Source: an uncultured Sutterella sp. (GTDB taxonomy: Bacteria > Pseudomonadota > Gammaproteobacteria > Burkholderiales > Burkholderiaceae_F). Taken from it: DNA of 64,000 nt. Of the stretch, positions 50,301 through 59,359 are shown piece by piece. The DNA lies in assembly GCA_900545335.1 (NCBI GenBank), contig UQYP01000011.1, forward strand, positions 1 through 64,000, read 5' to 3'. The notes beneath the pieces are model-generated. The model did not search any database. It saw only the letters and a list, made by a program, of their open reading frames with translations, and was not told the DNA's origin. A program made the position numbers and the translations under genes. Each line of letters begins with the position of its first letter. The first letter of the stretch is position 1.

Positions 50301-53300
50301 ATGAATAAGACCTTTAAAACAATTTGGAACGATGTACGTCGTTGCTATATCGTCACAAACGAAGCCCAGAAATCTCATGGGAAACCTTCTAAATCTGCCG
50401 TTGCATTAGCTGTTGCTGCTACGGCAGTTTTATTTTCAGGTGTTGCTAATGCAGCCTACACAACTCCATTGAGTGACTCTTACAAAGGTGACCCTGGATA
50501 TGTTGCAAGCTCTGCTGAAGAGATGAACGCAGCCAAAGAATCCTGGAAAACAGATGAATATACTAAGAATTGGGGTTTAACTGCATTACGTGCCAATGTT
50601 GCTTATGCATTGGGTTACCATGGCCAAGGCGTAAAAGTTGGTGTGATGGATTCAGGTGCCTTATTGCAAGTCCATAGCGATCTGGCAGGTGATCGTTTCC
50701 ATGCAGTAACAGCATCCGGTACTTTTGGTCAAGATGGTCAACGTTATCCTCAACAAGCATATTCTAGTTCTGGCTACGATCCTGAAGCTGACACAGGCGT
50801 TTATCACAAAGGTGAAAAGTTTGACGTAACCGGTCAGTTTACTTTAGGCGTGAATGACTCTCACGGTACCAGCGTTGTTGGTTCAATTGGTGCAAATCGT
50901 GATGGTAACGGTATGCATGGTGTAGCTTGGGGAGCTGATGTCTATTCTGGTAACACCGGAGGGACAGATAATACAAACTACGGTCCTTTCCTGGATTATG
51001 ACTACTTCTACGCAGGATATAGTGCTTTAGTTAATAGTGGCGTCAAGATTATTAATAACTCCTTTGGTACAAACTTAAAACAAATTCATCCAGATGGTAC
51101 TCCGGAAGACTATTACACTTCTGGTGTTGAACTGAAAAATGTCACAGACTTTGAATATGAGTACTATCTGTTTAAACAGATGTATGAAAACTCCTATGCA
51201 GGGACTGATCACGCAGGTAAATCTTTTGTTGATGCAGCTTGGGACGCCATCAAAGGTAAAGATGTAATTCAGGTATTCACTAACGGTAACAACCAACGTG
51301 AAAATCCCTACCATCGTGCGTTATATCCTTATTTCAATCCCGAAGCTGAAAATCAATGGATTGCAATTGCGGGGTTGCGTCAGGATGATAATCAGGCAGG
51401 TTCCCAAGATACTAATTATCAAATTGAAACTAACTTCAATGAAGCCGGCGAGGCTAAGTATTGGACACTAACAGGTCCTGGTCAGAATGGTTATGCCACT
51501 GGTGTTGATGATGAAACAGGTAAGCCAATTGGACCGAGTTCAAACTATTATAACGGTTATGAATATGCTGAAGGTTATAAATCATTCAGCGGTACTTCAA
51601 TGGCTGCACCATACGTAACAGGGGCTTTTGCTGTTTTGGCCTCGCGTTATACCGATATGAGTGCAACGCAAGTTCGTCAAGTGTTATTAACCACGGCAAG
51701 CCATACAGATGCTGAAGGTAATGTCATTGAGGGATGGAATAATGTTGATGGAAGTACTCCGGCAGAAGGTGAAGTTTCTGACCGTATGGGTTGGGGTGTA
51801 CCTGATCTCGAAAAGGGAATGTATGGTTTAGGGCAGTTATTTACTCACTTTGACTATAACTTGGCAACCAATCCCTTAGATGTGTGGTCAAACGATATTT
51901 CACAAGTTGCACTTGATCAGCGCCATAGAGAAGATGTTGAATGGCTGAAGTCTGTAACTGATGATGGGACAGTTGATGGGAAAGTACTGGCATCTAAAGG
52001 CGGAGACTATAAGCTTGAAAATGGCGAAAACAGTATCGCAGGTATCGAAGACAGTTCTATCGATCAAGCTGATGCTGAAAAATGGCGCCAAGAATACTTT
52101 GACAAGCGTGCTGAAGCTATTCGAGATAAGTTGGCAAACAATGGTTATAACGGTTCTTTGACTAAACGCGGTACCGGTACCTTAGTTATGACGGGTAACA
52201 ATACCTATCGTGGCGGTACGACCGTTGAAGAAGGTACATTGCTTGGCTTTGCTGAATCCTTCGGTGTGACCGGAGAAGACGCAAGTGCAACGGCCAACGG
52301 TAAAGTTACCGTGAACGGCGGTATCTTTGGCGTGATGAATAAGTACAACGACACCTTCACAATGAGAGGCGAATTGACTTCCAATGCCGAAGCTGGTCAC
52401 TCTGTTGACGTTACAATCAATGCTGGTGGTACTTATGGTGTCGTGGCCGGTCAAGATGTTGAAGTCGGTACTTTGAGCTTCAAGGAAGGCGCCGGTGTGA
52501 CGGTTGTTTCTACCGACACCGATGTATTGACTCAAGCCTATAACGGCAAAGCTCAAACAGGTACTGTGACTGCTGAAAAACTCGAAGGTGCAGATCTCGC
52601 TGTTGCTAACCCCGACTATGCATTCTTCAAGACTGACATCAAGCATGAAGGCAATAAGTTGAGTGCAACGATTACACGTGATAAGGATGTGTCTGTTGCC
52701 TCTTACGCTAATAGCGATGTTGGTGAAGCCGTTGGTCAAGTCATTAACGGTGCAACCGACAGCGCAATCTTTGCCTCCATGGTTGGCGGTACGAAGGATC
52801 AAGTTCGCAGCACGATGGACAGCTTGGGTAGCGATATTTATCTCTCTGCTCAAAATGCCTCGATCGTCAACTCCTTGAGCGTTGCCCGCGCTGTTAAGGA
52901 TCAGGCAATTGGTATCGGTGAAGGCCGTCATGTTGAAATGAAGGACGGCACTGCTCGCTTGTGGGCAACCGGTATCGGTTCTTGGAGTGATGTGGACTAC
53001 GGTTCCAGCATGGATGTTGACACCTATGCAGGTTTCGTGGGCGGTGAAGTAGATGTCACCGATAGCACCAAGGTTGGTGTGTTCTTCGGTTACGGTTCTA
53101 CGGACTTTGATGCCAGCCACTACGGCAAGATTGAAAGCGATGATATCCACTTCGGTCTCTACGGTGAAACCGCTTTCGAATTGGCTAACGTGACCTACGG
53201 TATCGTTCATACTAACCAAGACCGCGATGTGAGCCGCACGATTAACGTGATGGGCCAAATCGGTGGTGCTGATACCAGCGCAGATGCTGATATCACGCAA

Positions 53301-53759
53301 GTGTTCGCTGAAGCTGCTTACACTGGCTTTAACACCGATAAGTATGCTGTTGAACCGTACTTTGGCTTAAGCTACATGCACATTAAGACCGATAGCATCG
53401 ATCAAAGTGTTGGTGGTATGAGCTTTGATACGGATGTCGACAATGCTAACTTAGCAGTCACGACGTTGGGTGTCCGCGGTGCCGTTCCGTTTACGGTTGG
53501 TTCCGTCGGTATGCAAGTTAAGGGTGATCTGGCTTGGAATCACTTCTTCGGTGATAACGAAGCTGAAGGTAAGATGCGCGTAGGCGACGCCGGCTTTGCC
53601 AAGATCAAGGGTGAAAAACTCGACAATATGGCAACGGTTGGTTTAGGCGTTGAAGCCCAGCTCACGAAGGATACGACCTTTGGTTTGTCCTACACCGGTG
53701 CGTTTGATGGTGACATCACCTCTCACGGTGTCGGCGCTAACTTGCGTATTAACTTCTAA
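50301..53759 (+). CDS. Autotransporter serine protease (subtilisin-like, type Va)
   Basis: An 1152-residue surface protease. It starts with an extended signal peptide (ESPR pattern NKTFKTIWNDVRRCYIV, then a hydrophobic core, cleavage after ANA about residue 51). The subtilase triad is Asp 116 in VGVMDSGA, His 188 in NDSHGTSVVG and Ser 433 in SGTSMAAPYV. A passenger repeat near residue 624 (GTGTLVMTGNNTYRGGTTVE) and a C-terminal beta-barrel of about 270 residues ending VGANLRINF complete it. Base use changes near 52170: the protease part is clearly more AT-rich than the barrel. A G8 tract lies upstream. It is convergent with a DUF4143 ATPase. Confidence 0.94.
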   Translation: MNKTFKTIWNDVRRCYIVTNEAQKSHGKPSKSAVALAVAATAVLFSGVANAAYTTPLSDSYKGDPGYVASSAEEMNAAKESWKTDEYTKNWGLTALRANVAYALGYHGQGVKVGVMDSGALLQVHSDLAGDRFHAVTASGTFGQDGQRYPQQAYSSSGYDPEADTGVYHKGEKFDVTGQFTLGVNDSHGTSVVGSIGANRDGNGMHGVAWGADVYSGNTGGTDNTNYGPFLDYDYFYAGYSALVNSGVKIINNSFGTNLKQIHPDGTPEDYYTSGVELKNVTDFEYEYYLFKQMYENSYAGTDHAGKSFVDAAWDAIKGKDVIQVFTNGNNQRENPYHRALYPYFNPEAENQWIAIAGLRQDDNQAGSQDTNYQIETNFNEAGEAKYWTLTGPGQNGYATGVDDETGKPIGPSSNYYNGYEYAEGYKSFSGTSMAAPYVTGAFAVLASRYTDMSATQVRQVLLTTASHTDAEGNVIEGWNNVDGSTPAEGEVSDRMGWGVPDLEKGMYGLGQLFTHFDYNLATNPLDVWSNDISQVALDQRHREDVEWLKSVTDDGTVDGKVLASKGGDYKLENGENSIAGIEDSSIDQADAEKWRQEYFDKRAEAIRDKLANNGYNGSLTKRGTGTLVMTGNNTYRGGTTVEEGTLLGFAESFGVTGEDASATANGKVTVNGGIFGVMNKYNDTFTMRGELTSNAEAGHSVDVTINAGGTYGVVAGQDVEVGTLSFKEGAGVTVVSTDTDVLTQAYNGKAQTGTVTAEKLEGADLAVANPDYAFFKTDIKHEGNKLSATITRDKDVSVASYANSDVGEAVGQVINGATDSAIFASMVGGTKDQVRSTMDSLGSDIYLSAQNASIVNSLSVARAVKDQAIGIGEGRHVEMKDGTARLWATGIGSWSDVDYGSSMDVDTYAGFVGGEVDVTDSTKVGVFFGYGSTDFDASHYGKIESDDIHFGLYGETAFELANVTYGIVHTNQDRDVSRTINVMGQIGGADTSADADITQVFAEAAYTGFNTDKYAVEPYFGLSYMHIKTDSIDQSVGGMSFDTDVDNANLAVTTLGVRGAVPFTVGSVGMQVKGDLAWNHFFGDNEAEGKMRVGDAGFAKIKGEKLDNMATVGLGVEAQLTKDTTFGLSYTGAFDGDITSHGVGANLRINF

Positions 53760-53780
53760 TCGCATAAAGCCAAAAATAAA

Positions 53781-53800
53781 GAGGGAGGCTCGCCTCCCTC
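53781..53800 (+). other. GC-rich hairpin after the subtilase autotransporter
   Basis: gagggaggc (53781-53789) pairs with gcctccctc (53792-53800). No T-run; it may protect the mRNA 3' end ahead of the terminator at 53824. Confidence 0.6.
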
Positions 53801-53823
53801 GCCAATCATTTCAAGTGGCTTTT

Positions 53824-53858
53824 CCCCCGAGACTTCGGTCATATTCGGGGGATTTTTT
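53824..53858 (+). terminator. Intrinsic terminator of the subtilase autotransporter
   Basis: cccccga (53824-53830) pairs with tcggggg (53845-53851), followed by ATTTTTTATTT. Confidence 0.85.
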
Positions 53859-53860
53859 AT

Positions 53861-55027
53861 TTAATTGTTTAAAAGTCTGCTTTCTAAAAATGTTTTCCAA
53901 TCAATGAGTTCTCCGTCTTTTGTAGTCATTGATCGAGCGCCCGCGTAAAGACAAATTCGCTTGGTTAGCGGGACATTTTGCAGTTGTCCCCAATAAGTGA
54001 GATTTTTGAAAAAATCACTCGAAAACGTCTGACCGGATTTCATTTCAAATCCGCACCACGAGTCCTCATCAATAAGATCAACTTCGCGACCCTGTTGATC
54101 CCGCCAAAAACTCAGATTCGGTTCTTTAGCCTGATTAAACGCATTTTTGATGAATTCGTTGATGATTAAGTTCTCAAAAAGACCGCCTCGCAGAAAATGA
54201 CTTTCTAAGTCTTCATGAGATCGAATGCCTAAAAGTGAACAGGCTAAACCGGTGTCATAAAAATAAAGTTTGGGTGTCCTGACAAGCCGCTTTGAAAACT
54301 TTTGGTGATAAGGGTTTAAAACGTAGGCGACGTAACTCGCCTCGAGTATAGAGAGCCAACTTTTTACCGTCGTAACAGAGACGCCGCAGTCATTCGCTAA
54401 CGAAGACAGATTGAGCAGTTGTCCGATCCGCCCGGCGCACAGTTTTAAAAATCGAATAAAGGTATCCAAGTCGCCAATATTTTTTAAGAGTCTTACGTCA
54501 CGCTGTACGTAGGTTTCGGTATAAAACCGATAATACTCATTCACATCAAGCGCTTTGTCATAAATTCGAGGATACATCCCGGTGAAAATTTCTTCATTCA
54601 AAGTTTGCGGTAATTTTCCTGCAGCTAAAAGTTCCCGATGAGAAAACGGTAATAATTTCAAAATCGCAGCCCTACCGGCCAAAGACTGGGTGATACTTTG
54701 CATTAAAAGGAAATTCTGTGAGCCGGCTAAAAGATACATGCCGCTGTCGTTGACTTCATCAACATGCGTCTGCAAATAGGAAAAGAGAGATGGTACCCGT
54801 TGAATTTCGTCAAAAATACTACGGTTTGAATATGTCTTTAAAAAACCTCTCGGATCGTTTTGTGCAAAAGCTCGCAAATCAGGATCTTCCAGCGAGACAT
54901 ATTGGTAATCCTGAAAAGTGTTTTTCAGCAAAGTTGATTTCCCGGATTGTCTCGGCCCGGTCAGGGTGATGACCGGATACTGTTTACTTAGGGAAATAAG
55001 TTTTGAGCGAATGGTTCTTTCAATCAT
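53861..55027 (-). CDS. AAA+ ATPase with C-terminal DUF4143 domain (second copy)
   Basis: A 388-residue protein. Walker A is TGPRQSGKSTLLK (about residues 23-35), Walker B is SIFDEIQRVP and a sensor-like segment is LLAGSQNFLLM. FSHRELLAAGKLP and YRFYTETYVQRDVRLLKNIG are typical of this group. The C-terminal part holds LSFWRDQQGREVDLIDED and GFEMKSG, an Asp then Glu-x-Lys pattern like PD-(D/E)XK nucleases. It is only distantly similar to the protein at 15670-17028 but occupies the same position: convergent with an autotransporter, terminator between. Surroundings are AT-rich. Function unknown. Confidence 0.85.
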   Translation of the reverse strand: MIERTIRSKLISLSKQYPVITLTGPRQSGKSTLLKNTFQDYQYVSLEDPDLRAFAQNDPRGFLKTYSNRSIFDEIQRVPSLFSYLQTHVDEVNDSGMYLLAGSQNFLLMQSITQSLAGRAAILKLLPFSHRELLAAGKLPQTLNEEIFTGMYPRIYDKALDVNEYYRFYTETYVQRDVRLLKNIGDLDTFIRFLKLCAGRIGQLLNLSSLANDCGVSVTTVKSWLSILEASYVAYVLNPYHQKFSKRLVRTPKLYFYDTGLACSLLGIRSHEDLESHFLRGGLFENLIINEFIKNAFNQAKEPNLSFWRDQQGREVDLIDEDSWCGFEMKSGQTFSSDFFKNLTYWGQLQNVPLTKRICLYAGARSMTTKDGELIDWKTFLESRLLNN

Positions 55028-55217
55028 ATTAAAAATTTAATTTTTAACTTTAAATTTTTAAAAAATTATATAAAACAAATAGATAAAGTTCAATTTTAAT
55101 AAACTAACTCTCTAATTCCAGTTGAGCGACAGGAGAAAATACCGTTAATGATTAAGCTGCCTTCGTTAAAATACAACTCTTGAAATAAATCAATTGACAA
55201 ATTCCGGCGCTATTTTT

Positions 55218-57137
55218 ATGTGTCAGCTCAAAGTTAAACCTGCTCTTCTAGAACTCAATGACGGAAAAGCTTATTCACCCGAATTCGGAGATATCTACGC
55301 GACGCGCAGCGGTGCGTACGGGCAGGCTTGTGCGGTGTTTTTGTCCGGTGGAGACATTGCCTGTCATTGGGCCCATCAGAAATCTTTTACGATTCTAGAA
55401 AACGGCTTTGGGTTGGGAACAAACTTTTTGGCCACTTTAAAAGCCTGGCGTGATGATCCCAATCGAAGCGATCGTTTGGACTACGTGAGCTTAGAGTGCT
55501 TCCCGGTAAGTACAGAAGAAATTAAAAAGTTTTGCGCACCGGAAGTTGCTTCTGAAGCTGGTGAATTAGCCCAGAAGTGGCCTGTCTGTATTCCCGGATA
55601 TCACACACTTGAATTCGATGGCGGCAGAGTGCGGCTCATTCTGATTTTCGGCGACTCTCCGGTACTTTCAAAAACACTTCAGTTAAGTTATGACGCTCTC
55701 TTTTTAGATGGATTTGCGCCCGGCAAAAACCCCAGAATGTGGGACCCGGAACTCTTGAGAAATTTGTCCCGTTATGCAAAAGAAGGGGCAACAGTGACCA
55801 CTTGGTGCACGAGCGGCTCGGTGAGAAGAGCGCTTGAAAGAGCGGGTTTTGCGCTTCAGAAAAAAGAAGGTTTCGGGAAAAAAAGAGAGCGGCTTTTTGG
55901 AGTAATGCGTGCCCGTCGCTCAAAGCATTACAGGCGTTGCGTTCGCGATGTCGTTATTATCGGAGCGGGATTGGCCGGTGCCAATTTAGCCTACAGTCTC
56001 TCAAGGCAAGGTATTAAAGTTCGACTCATTGATGAAGGACCGGTGCCGGGATCAGCAGCAAGCGCTCTTTCTTGGGGTATTCTGCATCCTCATTTCACTC
56101 GCGATGACAGCCCCCTGGCGGTGCTCTCACGGGAAGGTTTCCTTTTGACACGAAACCGCTTAAAAGAACTGGAAGCAAAAATCGGTGATACTCTTTTTCA
56201 TCAGGCAGGCTGCCTGCAAATGGCCCATTGTGATGAAATTTACGAGGAATGGCTTGACGCAAAGACTAAGGAATTGCCTTTTAAACTCCCTGACGACTAC
56301 GCAAAACTTTTAAATCAAAAAGAAGCGTTTGAGGCAAGCGGTCTTTCTCTTAAGCGAGGCGGGTGGTTCTTTCCTTTAGCAGGTATGGCTCGGGCAGGGG
56401 CTTTCTGTAGAGCGTTAATTGAGGCAAGCCGAGTCCCATATCGGGGCAATACGACTGTTTCCTCTTTGGTAAGAAACGGGGATTTGTGGCAGTTAATCGG
56501 TCCATTCGGTGAAGTGATTGATGAGGCCTCCGACGTAGTGGTTTCTGCTGCCATGGATTCTTCCCGCCTGTTAAAGGCCTCTTACTTGGGGCTAGAGGCA
56601 TTGCCCGGGCGAATCACCCTTTTGCGAGATACGGATTTAACGGACTTGAAGTGTCCCGTGAGCGGTGAAGGCTACATTGCTCATTTACCCGACGGTTATT
56701 GCGCAGTAGGGGCCACTTATGAATTAAAACGAAACGGTCCCTGGAGCGAAGAGTCCGCGCATTTGGCTAACCTCGAAAAGTTAGATTCTCTATTGGATAA
56801 AGCGCTCGACGTTGTTGTCACGGGGGCTTATTGCGGTGTGAGAGCTGCGGGCCCCGGAAGGCTGCCAGTTGTCGGAGCTGCGGTAGATGAGGCGGCCGTC
56901 ATTGACGCACTTCAAAATGATCCGAGACTTTTAGAGAAAAAAGGTTTTGGTGAGATTGAAGGGCTTTGGGTTTTCACGGGCCTCGGATCCAGAGGGCTCT
57001 CAATGGCAACACTTTGCTCGGAAATACTTACGAGCCTTATGCTTGGGGGACCGGTGCCTGCCGAGCCGCGACTCATAAAAACATTGGCGCCTTCAAGACA
57101 TCTCAGGCGCCAATGGAAAAACCATTTAATCAGTTAA
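55218..57137 (+). CDS. mnmC: Bifunctional tRNA modification enzyme MnmC
   Basis: Completes 5-methylaminomethyl-2-thiouridine at the wobble position of several tRNAs. The 639-residue protein has the N-terminal methyltransferase domain (ENGFGLGTNFLATLKAWRDD, then DALFLDGFAPGKNPRMWDPE and TTWCTSGSVRRALERAGF). The C-terminal FAD oxidoreductase domain begins VVIIGAGLAGANLAYSLSRQ at about residue 245 and includes ALSWGILHPHFTRDDSP and FTGLGSRGLSMATLCSEIL. ATG 55218 is chosen; a TTG at 55194 is open but lies outside the family start. No clear Shine-Dalgarno is seen. Its 3' end nearly touches the convergent SEC-C gene. Confidence 0.93.
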   Translation: MCQLKVKPALLELNDGKAYSPEFGDIYATRSGAYGQACAVFLSGGDIACHWAHQKSFTILENGFGLGTNFLATLKAWRDDPNRSDRLDYVSLECFPVSTEEIKKFCAPEVASEAGELAQKWPVCIPGYHTLEFDGGRVRLILIFGDSPVLSKTLQLSYDALFLDGFAPGKNPRMWDPELLRNLSRYAKEGATVTTWCTSGSVRRALERAGFALQKKEGFGKKRERLFGVMRARRSKHYRRCVRDVVIIGAGLAGANLAYSLSRQGIKVRLIDEGPVPGSAASALSWGILHPHFTRDDSPLAVLSREGFLLTRNRLKELEAKIGDTLFHQAGCLQMAHCDEIYEEWLDAKTKELPFKLPDDYAKLLNQKEAFEASGLSLKRGGWFFPLAGMARAGAFCRALIEASRVPYRGNTTVSSLVRNGDLWQLIGPFGEVIDEASDVVVSAAMDSSRLLKASYLGLEALPGRITLLRDTDLTDLKCPVSGEGYIAHLPDGYCAVGATYELKRNGPWSEESAHLANLEKLDSLLDKALDVVVTGAYCGVRAAGPGRLPVVGAAVDEAAVIDALQNDPRLLEKKGFGEIEGLWVFTGLGSRGLSMATLCSEILTSLMLGGPVPAEPRLIKTLAPSRHLRRQWKNHLIS

Positions 57138-57140
57138 CGC

Positions 57141-57851
57141 TCAGGCATTTTTGCCGCAGCAGTTTTTGTACTTTTTGCCTGATCCGCAAGGGCAGGGATC
57201 GTTGCGCCCGATTTTAGGCGTTGCGCGGCTCACAGGCTTATTGGGTAAATTGAGTTTTGCAATTTCAATGACACCCGCCATCATCTCAACCATTCCTTCT
57301 TCAAGATTGCGCACGGGATGCTCTTTTTCAACCGCTCGGCGAATGGCAAGATTTTGCTGATAATCGGGATCCTCTTCATCGAGCTCTAAAAAGCGGTGAA
57401 TGCGGCAAAGCTGAGCTTCAATAGCGTCAGTGACATCTACGCGATCACTGTATTGAGCCAAAGCGTTATAAAAACCCATAGCCCAGGGTTCCAGTGCAGA
57501 GAGTCCCTCGGGACCCGTCACAGGGTTACCTTCTTCATCTTCCAAGGGGAAGATAATGGGGTTATAGAAGTGGCGCTGAGCCTGAAAAGCCCGGATTTCC
57601 TGCAGGCGCTGATGAATGAGGGTGCGAACGGTTTCCGGTTCATCCACCTCGCAGGGGCTTCCTTCTTCGTTAAAGATGTAGGGGTACCATTCAGACTCTT
57701 CTTTAACCGGAGGATTTAAAAGTGCAATGGCTGACAGAAAGCCGTCGAGCATGCTCACATCAAAAGTGTCATCAGCACAGCTGCTTGTTGCTAAGAGTTC
57801 GTCGAGCTGATTGATATCTTCGTCGGTAAGAGGATGATAATTTTCGTTCAT
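57141..57851 (-). CDS. UPF0149 (YgfB/YecA) family protein with SEC-C zinc motif
   Basis: A 236-residue protein. The helical UPF0149 part spans roughly residues 1-200, with FDVSMLDGFLSAIALLNPPV and ALEPWAMGFYNALAQYSDRV. The C-terminus is the SEC-C zinc motif IGRNDPCPCGSGKKYKNCCG, as in SecA tails. ATG 57851 is chosen, with aggt eight bases upstream; the frame is open 37 codons farther, but that region is a terminator hairpin. It follows zapA on the same strand, with the terminator at 57865-57893 ending about 14 bases before its start. Function of the family is not settled. Confidence 0.88.
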   Translation of the reverse strand: MNENYHPLTDEDINQLDELLATSSCADDTFDVSMLDGFLSAIALLNPPVKEESEWYPYIFNEEGSPCEVDEPETVRTLIHQRLQEIRAFQAQRHFYNPIIFPLEDEEGNPVTGPEGLSALEPWAMGFYNALAQYSDRVDVTDAIEAQLCRIHRFLELDEEDPDYQQNLAIRRAVEKEHPVRNLEEGMVEMMAGVIEIAKLNLPNKPVSRATPKIGRNDPCPCGSGKKYKNCCGKNA

Positions 57852-57864
57852 GTGGTGTACCTGC

Positions 57865-57893
57865 AAAAAACGCCGCAATAATGAGCGGCGTTT
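57865..57893 (-). terminator. Intrinsic terminator after zapA, directly before the SEC-C gene start
   Basis: aaacgccgc (57868-57876) and gcggcgttt (57885-57893) form a perfect 9-bp stem; on the minus strand it runs into TTTTTT. It leaves no room for a promoter before ATG 57851. Confidence 0.88.
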
Positions 57894-57915
57894 AAGTAAT
57901 GGATAAAAAATCCGA

Positions 57916-58254
57916 TTATTGAGCGCCGCTATCGGTCGGTTTGTCGGACAATGTACTGTCACACAAAGCGATCAAAGAATCAATTTGGCCTTTGGAGCGA
58001 TTCATATCTTCGACGGCTTTATTCATTTCTTCAACAGCTTGGCGCTGAAGCAAGTTTTCGTAAGCGATGCGCAACGCGGCGAGCACTGCAACCGAATCGG
58101 GCGAAAAAACTTTGCCCGGTTGGTGAATTTCCTGCATTTTGCTTTGCACGAGCTCGGCGCAGGCGCGCAAATTCGCTTCCTCTTCGGGGGCCACCGCCAG
58201 ACGATAGTCTCGTCCCATGATGGTCAATGTCAAGGTTTTACGCGCAGTCATCAT
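57916..58254 (-). CDS. zapA: Cell division protein ZapA
   Basis: A 112-residue protein that cross-links FtsZ filaments at midcell. The start TLTLTIMGRDYRLAVAPEEE is the ZapA N-terminal domain, EANLRACAELVQSKMQEI the linking helix, and SVAVLAALRIAYENLLQRQA continues into the C-terminal coiled coil. Two adjacent ATGs (58254, 58251) are possible. It follows a ZapB-like coiled-coil gene by 16 bp, the usual order in betaproteobacteria. The 6S RNA gene often found after zapA is not here: only 64 bases separate it from the SEC-C gene. Confidence 0.92.
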   Translation of the reverse strand: MMTARKTLTLTIMGRDYRLAVAPEEEANLRACAELVQSKMQEIHQPGKVFSPDSVAVLAALRIAYENLLQRQAVEEMNKAVEDMNRSKGQIDSLIALCDSTLSDKPTDSGAQ

Positions 58255-58270
58255 TATCGAAAGTATTCAG

Positions 58271-58501
58271 TTAGAAATTCATGGGTTGATCGTTGCTCAC
58301 GGTTTGCTGAGCTTTTTCAATGGAGCGGATCAAAGCGTCAAGACGCTCGATGGCTTCCTGCGTTTCAGCCTTGGTCAAACCGGCTTCATTTTCCTTTTGT
58401 GTCAGGAGGGCTTGCAATTGTTCGTTTTGAGCACGCAAATCATTGACTTCCTGAATAAGGGCACGAACACGATCGGCTAAAAGTTCAAGTTTTTCTTGCA
58501 T
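58271..58501 (-). CDS. Small coiled-coil protein, ZapB-like (TIGR02449 type)
   Basis: A 76-residue protein predicted to be one long coiled coil: KLELLADRVRALIQEVNDLR, then AQNEQLQALLTQKENE, with heptad leucines. Its position directly before zapA on the same strand suggests a cell-division role like that of ZapB, which binds ZapA. Other short coiled coils cannot be excluded by sequence. Confidence 0.8.
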   Translation of the reverse strand: MQEKLELLADRVRALIQEVNDLRAQNEQLQALLTQKENEAGLTKAETQEAIERLDALIRSIEKAQQTVSNDQPMNF

Positions 58502-58527
58502 CTTCTTTTTATCCTTTGGCTAAGGGA

Positions 58528-59040
58528 TTAGTGGGCATTCTGCTCCACATCTTCCTGGGCTTTTTGAGCTTGGTCAATAACAGTCAGATCCTGATTTTCA
58601 GGCATGAAGGCTTCATCGTCGCCCAAAATCATTTGGTCGGCTTGAGTTTCTTCAGGCATCGGAGTGAATTCGTAACGGGTGAGACGACCGGAGTCATCAA
58701 AGTAAACAGTGAGACGTCTCATCTGCGGATCACCGAAGCGGGGATTAACGTAGTAGAGATAATCCCAACGGTTTTGATGGAACATGTCACGCAAAAGCGG
58801 TACACCTAACAGGAATTGCACCTGAAGCTGCGTCATACCGAGGTGAAGCTGATCGACCATTTCTTTGGTGATCAAGTTGCCCTGATGAGTATCAGGACGA
58901 TACGGTTTAATAACAGAGGTAATCGCTTCGGACGGTTGGAACCATTCGTTGAAGGCATCCCACTGGGACTGCACTTGGGCGCAACCGGACAATACGAGCG
59001 TGGCCGCAAGGGCGCCCGTCAGCATACATTTCTTGTACAT
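58528..59040 (-). CDS. bamE: Outer membrane assembly lipoprotein BamE
   Basis: A 170-residue lipoprotein of the BAM complex. The signal peptide ends in the lipobox LVLSGC. The BamE fold is visible: NLITKEMVDQLHLGMTQLQV, QFLLGVPLLRDMFHQNRWDY, LYYVNPR and RRLTVYFDDSGRLTRYEFTP. A C-terminal extension rich in Glu, Asp and Gln (about 40 residues) follows. ATG 59040 or the in-frame ATG five codons later are both possible starts. Divergent from fur, the standard arrangement in betaproteobacteria. Confidence 0.92.
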   Translation of the reverse strand: MYKKCMLTGALAATLVLSGCAQVQSQWDAFNEWFQPSEAITSVIKPYRPDTHQGNLITKEMVDQLHLGMTQLQVQFLLGVPLLRDMFHQNRWDYLYYVNPRFGDPQMRRLTVYFDDSGRLTRYEFTPMPEETQADQMILGDDEAFMPENQDLTVIDQAQKAQEDVEQNAH

Positions 59041-59359
59041 AGGTGACACGTTTTCGCAATGCGTTAGTCTTCTGATCCCTGAATGATAAACTAATGCGCC
59101 TTCTAACGCCTATGATTGCGAAGAATTTTTTAAGGGGCTGCTGTAGAAAAAACAAAAATGTAATTATGAGCGGTAACATTGCCGCAAGTGGGCTCATAGA
59201 ATTTAATTTAAGGACAGGTTTTCAGTCAGTGACGCATTGATTCTGAAAGAAATTGTTAACGCATTGAAGGCTCTAACTTTTTAGGTATCAGCATGATATG
59301 ATTAGCCGAAAACAAAGCAGCGGAGTTGTTGCTTATTTGCAGTGTTAGAGGAAAAACAA
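59041..59359. other. Intergenic region with divergent bamE and fur promoters
   Basis: No gene seen. The middle is AT-rich, with a possible fur -10 tatgat at 59297-59302 but no matching -35. A short imperfect hairpin, atgagc/gctcat, lies near 59165-59200. No clear Fur box was found. Confidence 0.4.

Noticed and set aside
52182..53300. Long antisense open frame (372 codons) in the barrel half of the subtilase autotransporter
   Set aside because: Mirror of biased codon use in the sense gene; no start signal or domain.
55148..55183. Short frame MIKLPSLKYNS with aggag upstream, before mnmC
   Set aside because: Spacing of the ribosome site is long and nothing links it to attenuation; may be chance. 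Kept only as a note.
57852..57915. Possible 6S RNA (ssrS) downstream of zapA
   Set aside because: The gap is only 64 bases and is filled by a terminator; 6S RNA needs about 180.
59041..59110. Fur box in the bamE/fur gap
   Set aside because: Only a partial aatgataa match; below a convincing level.
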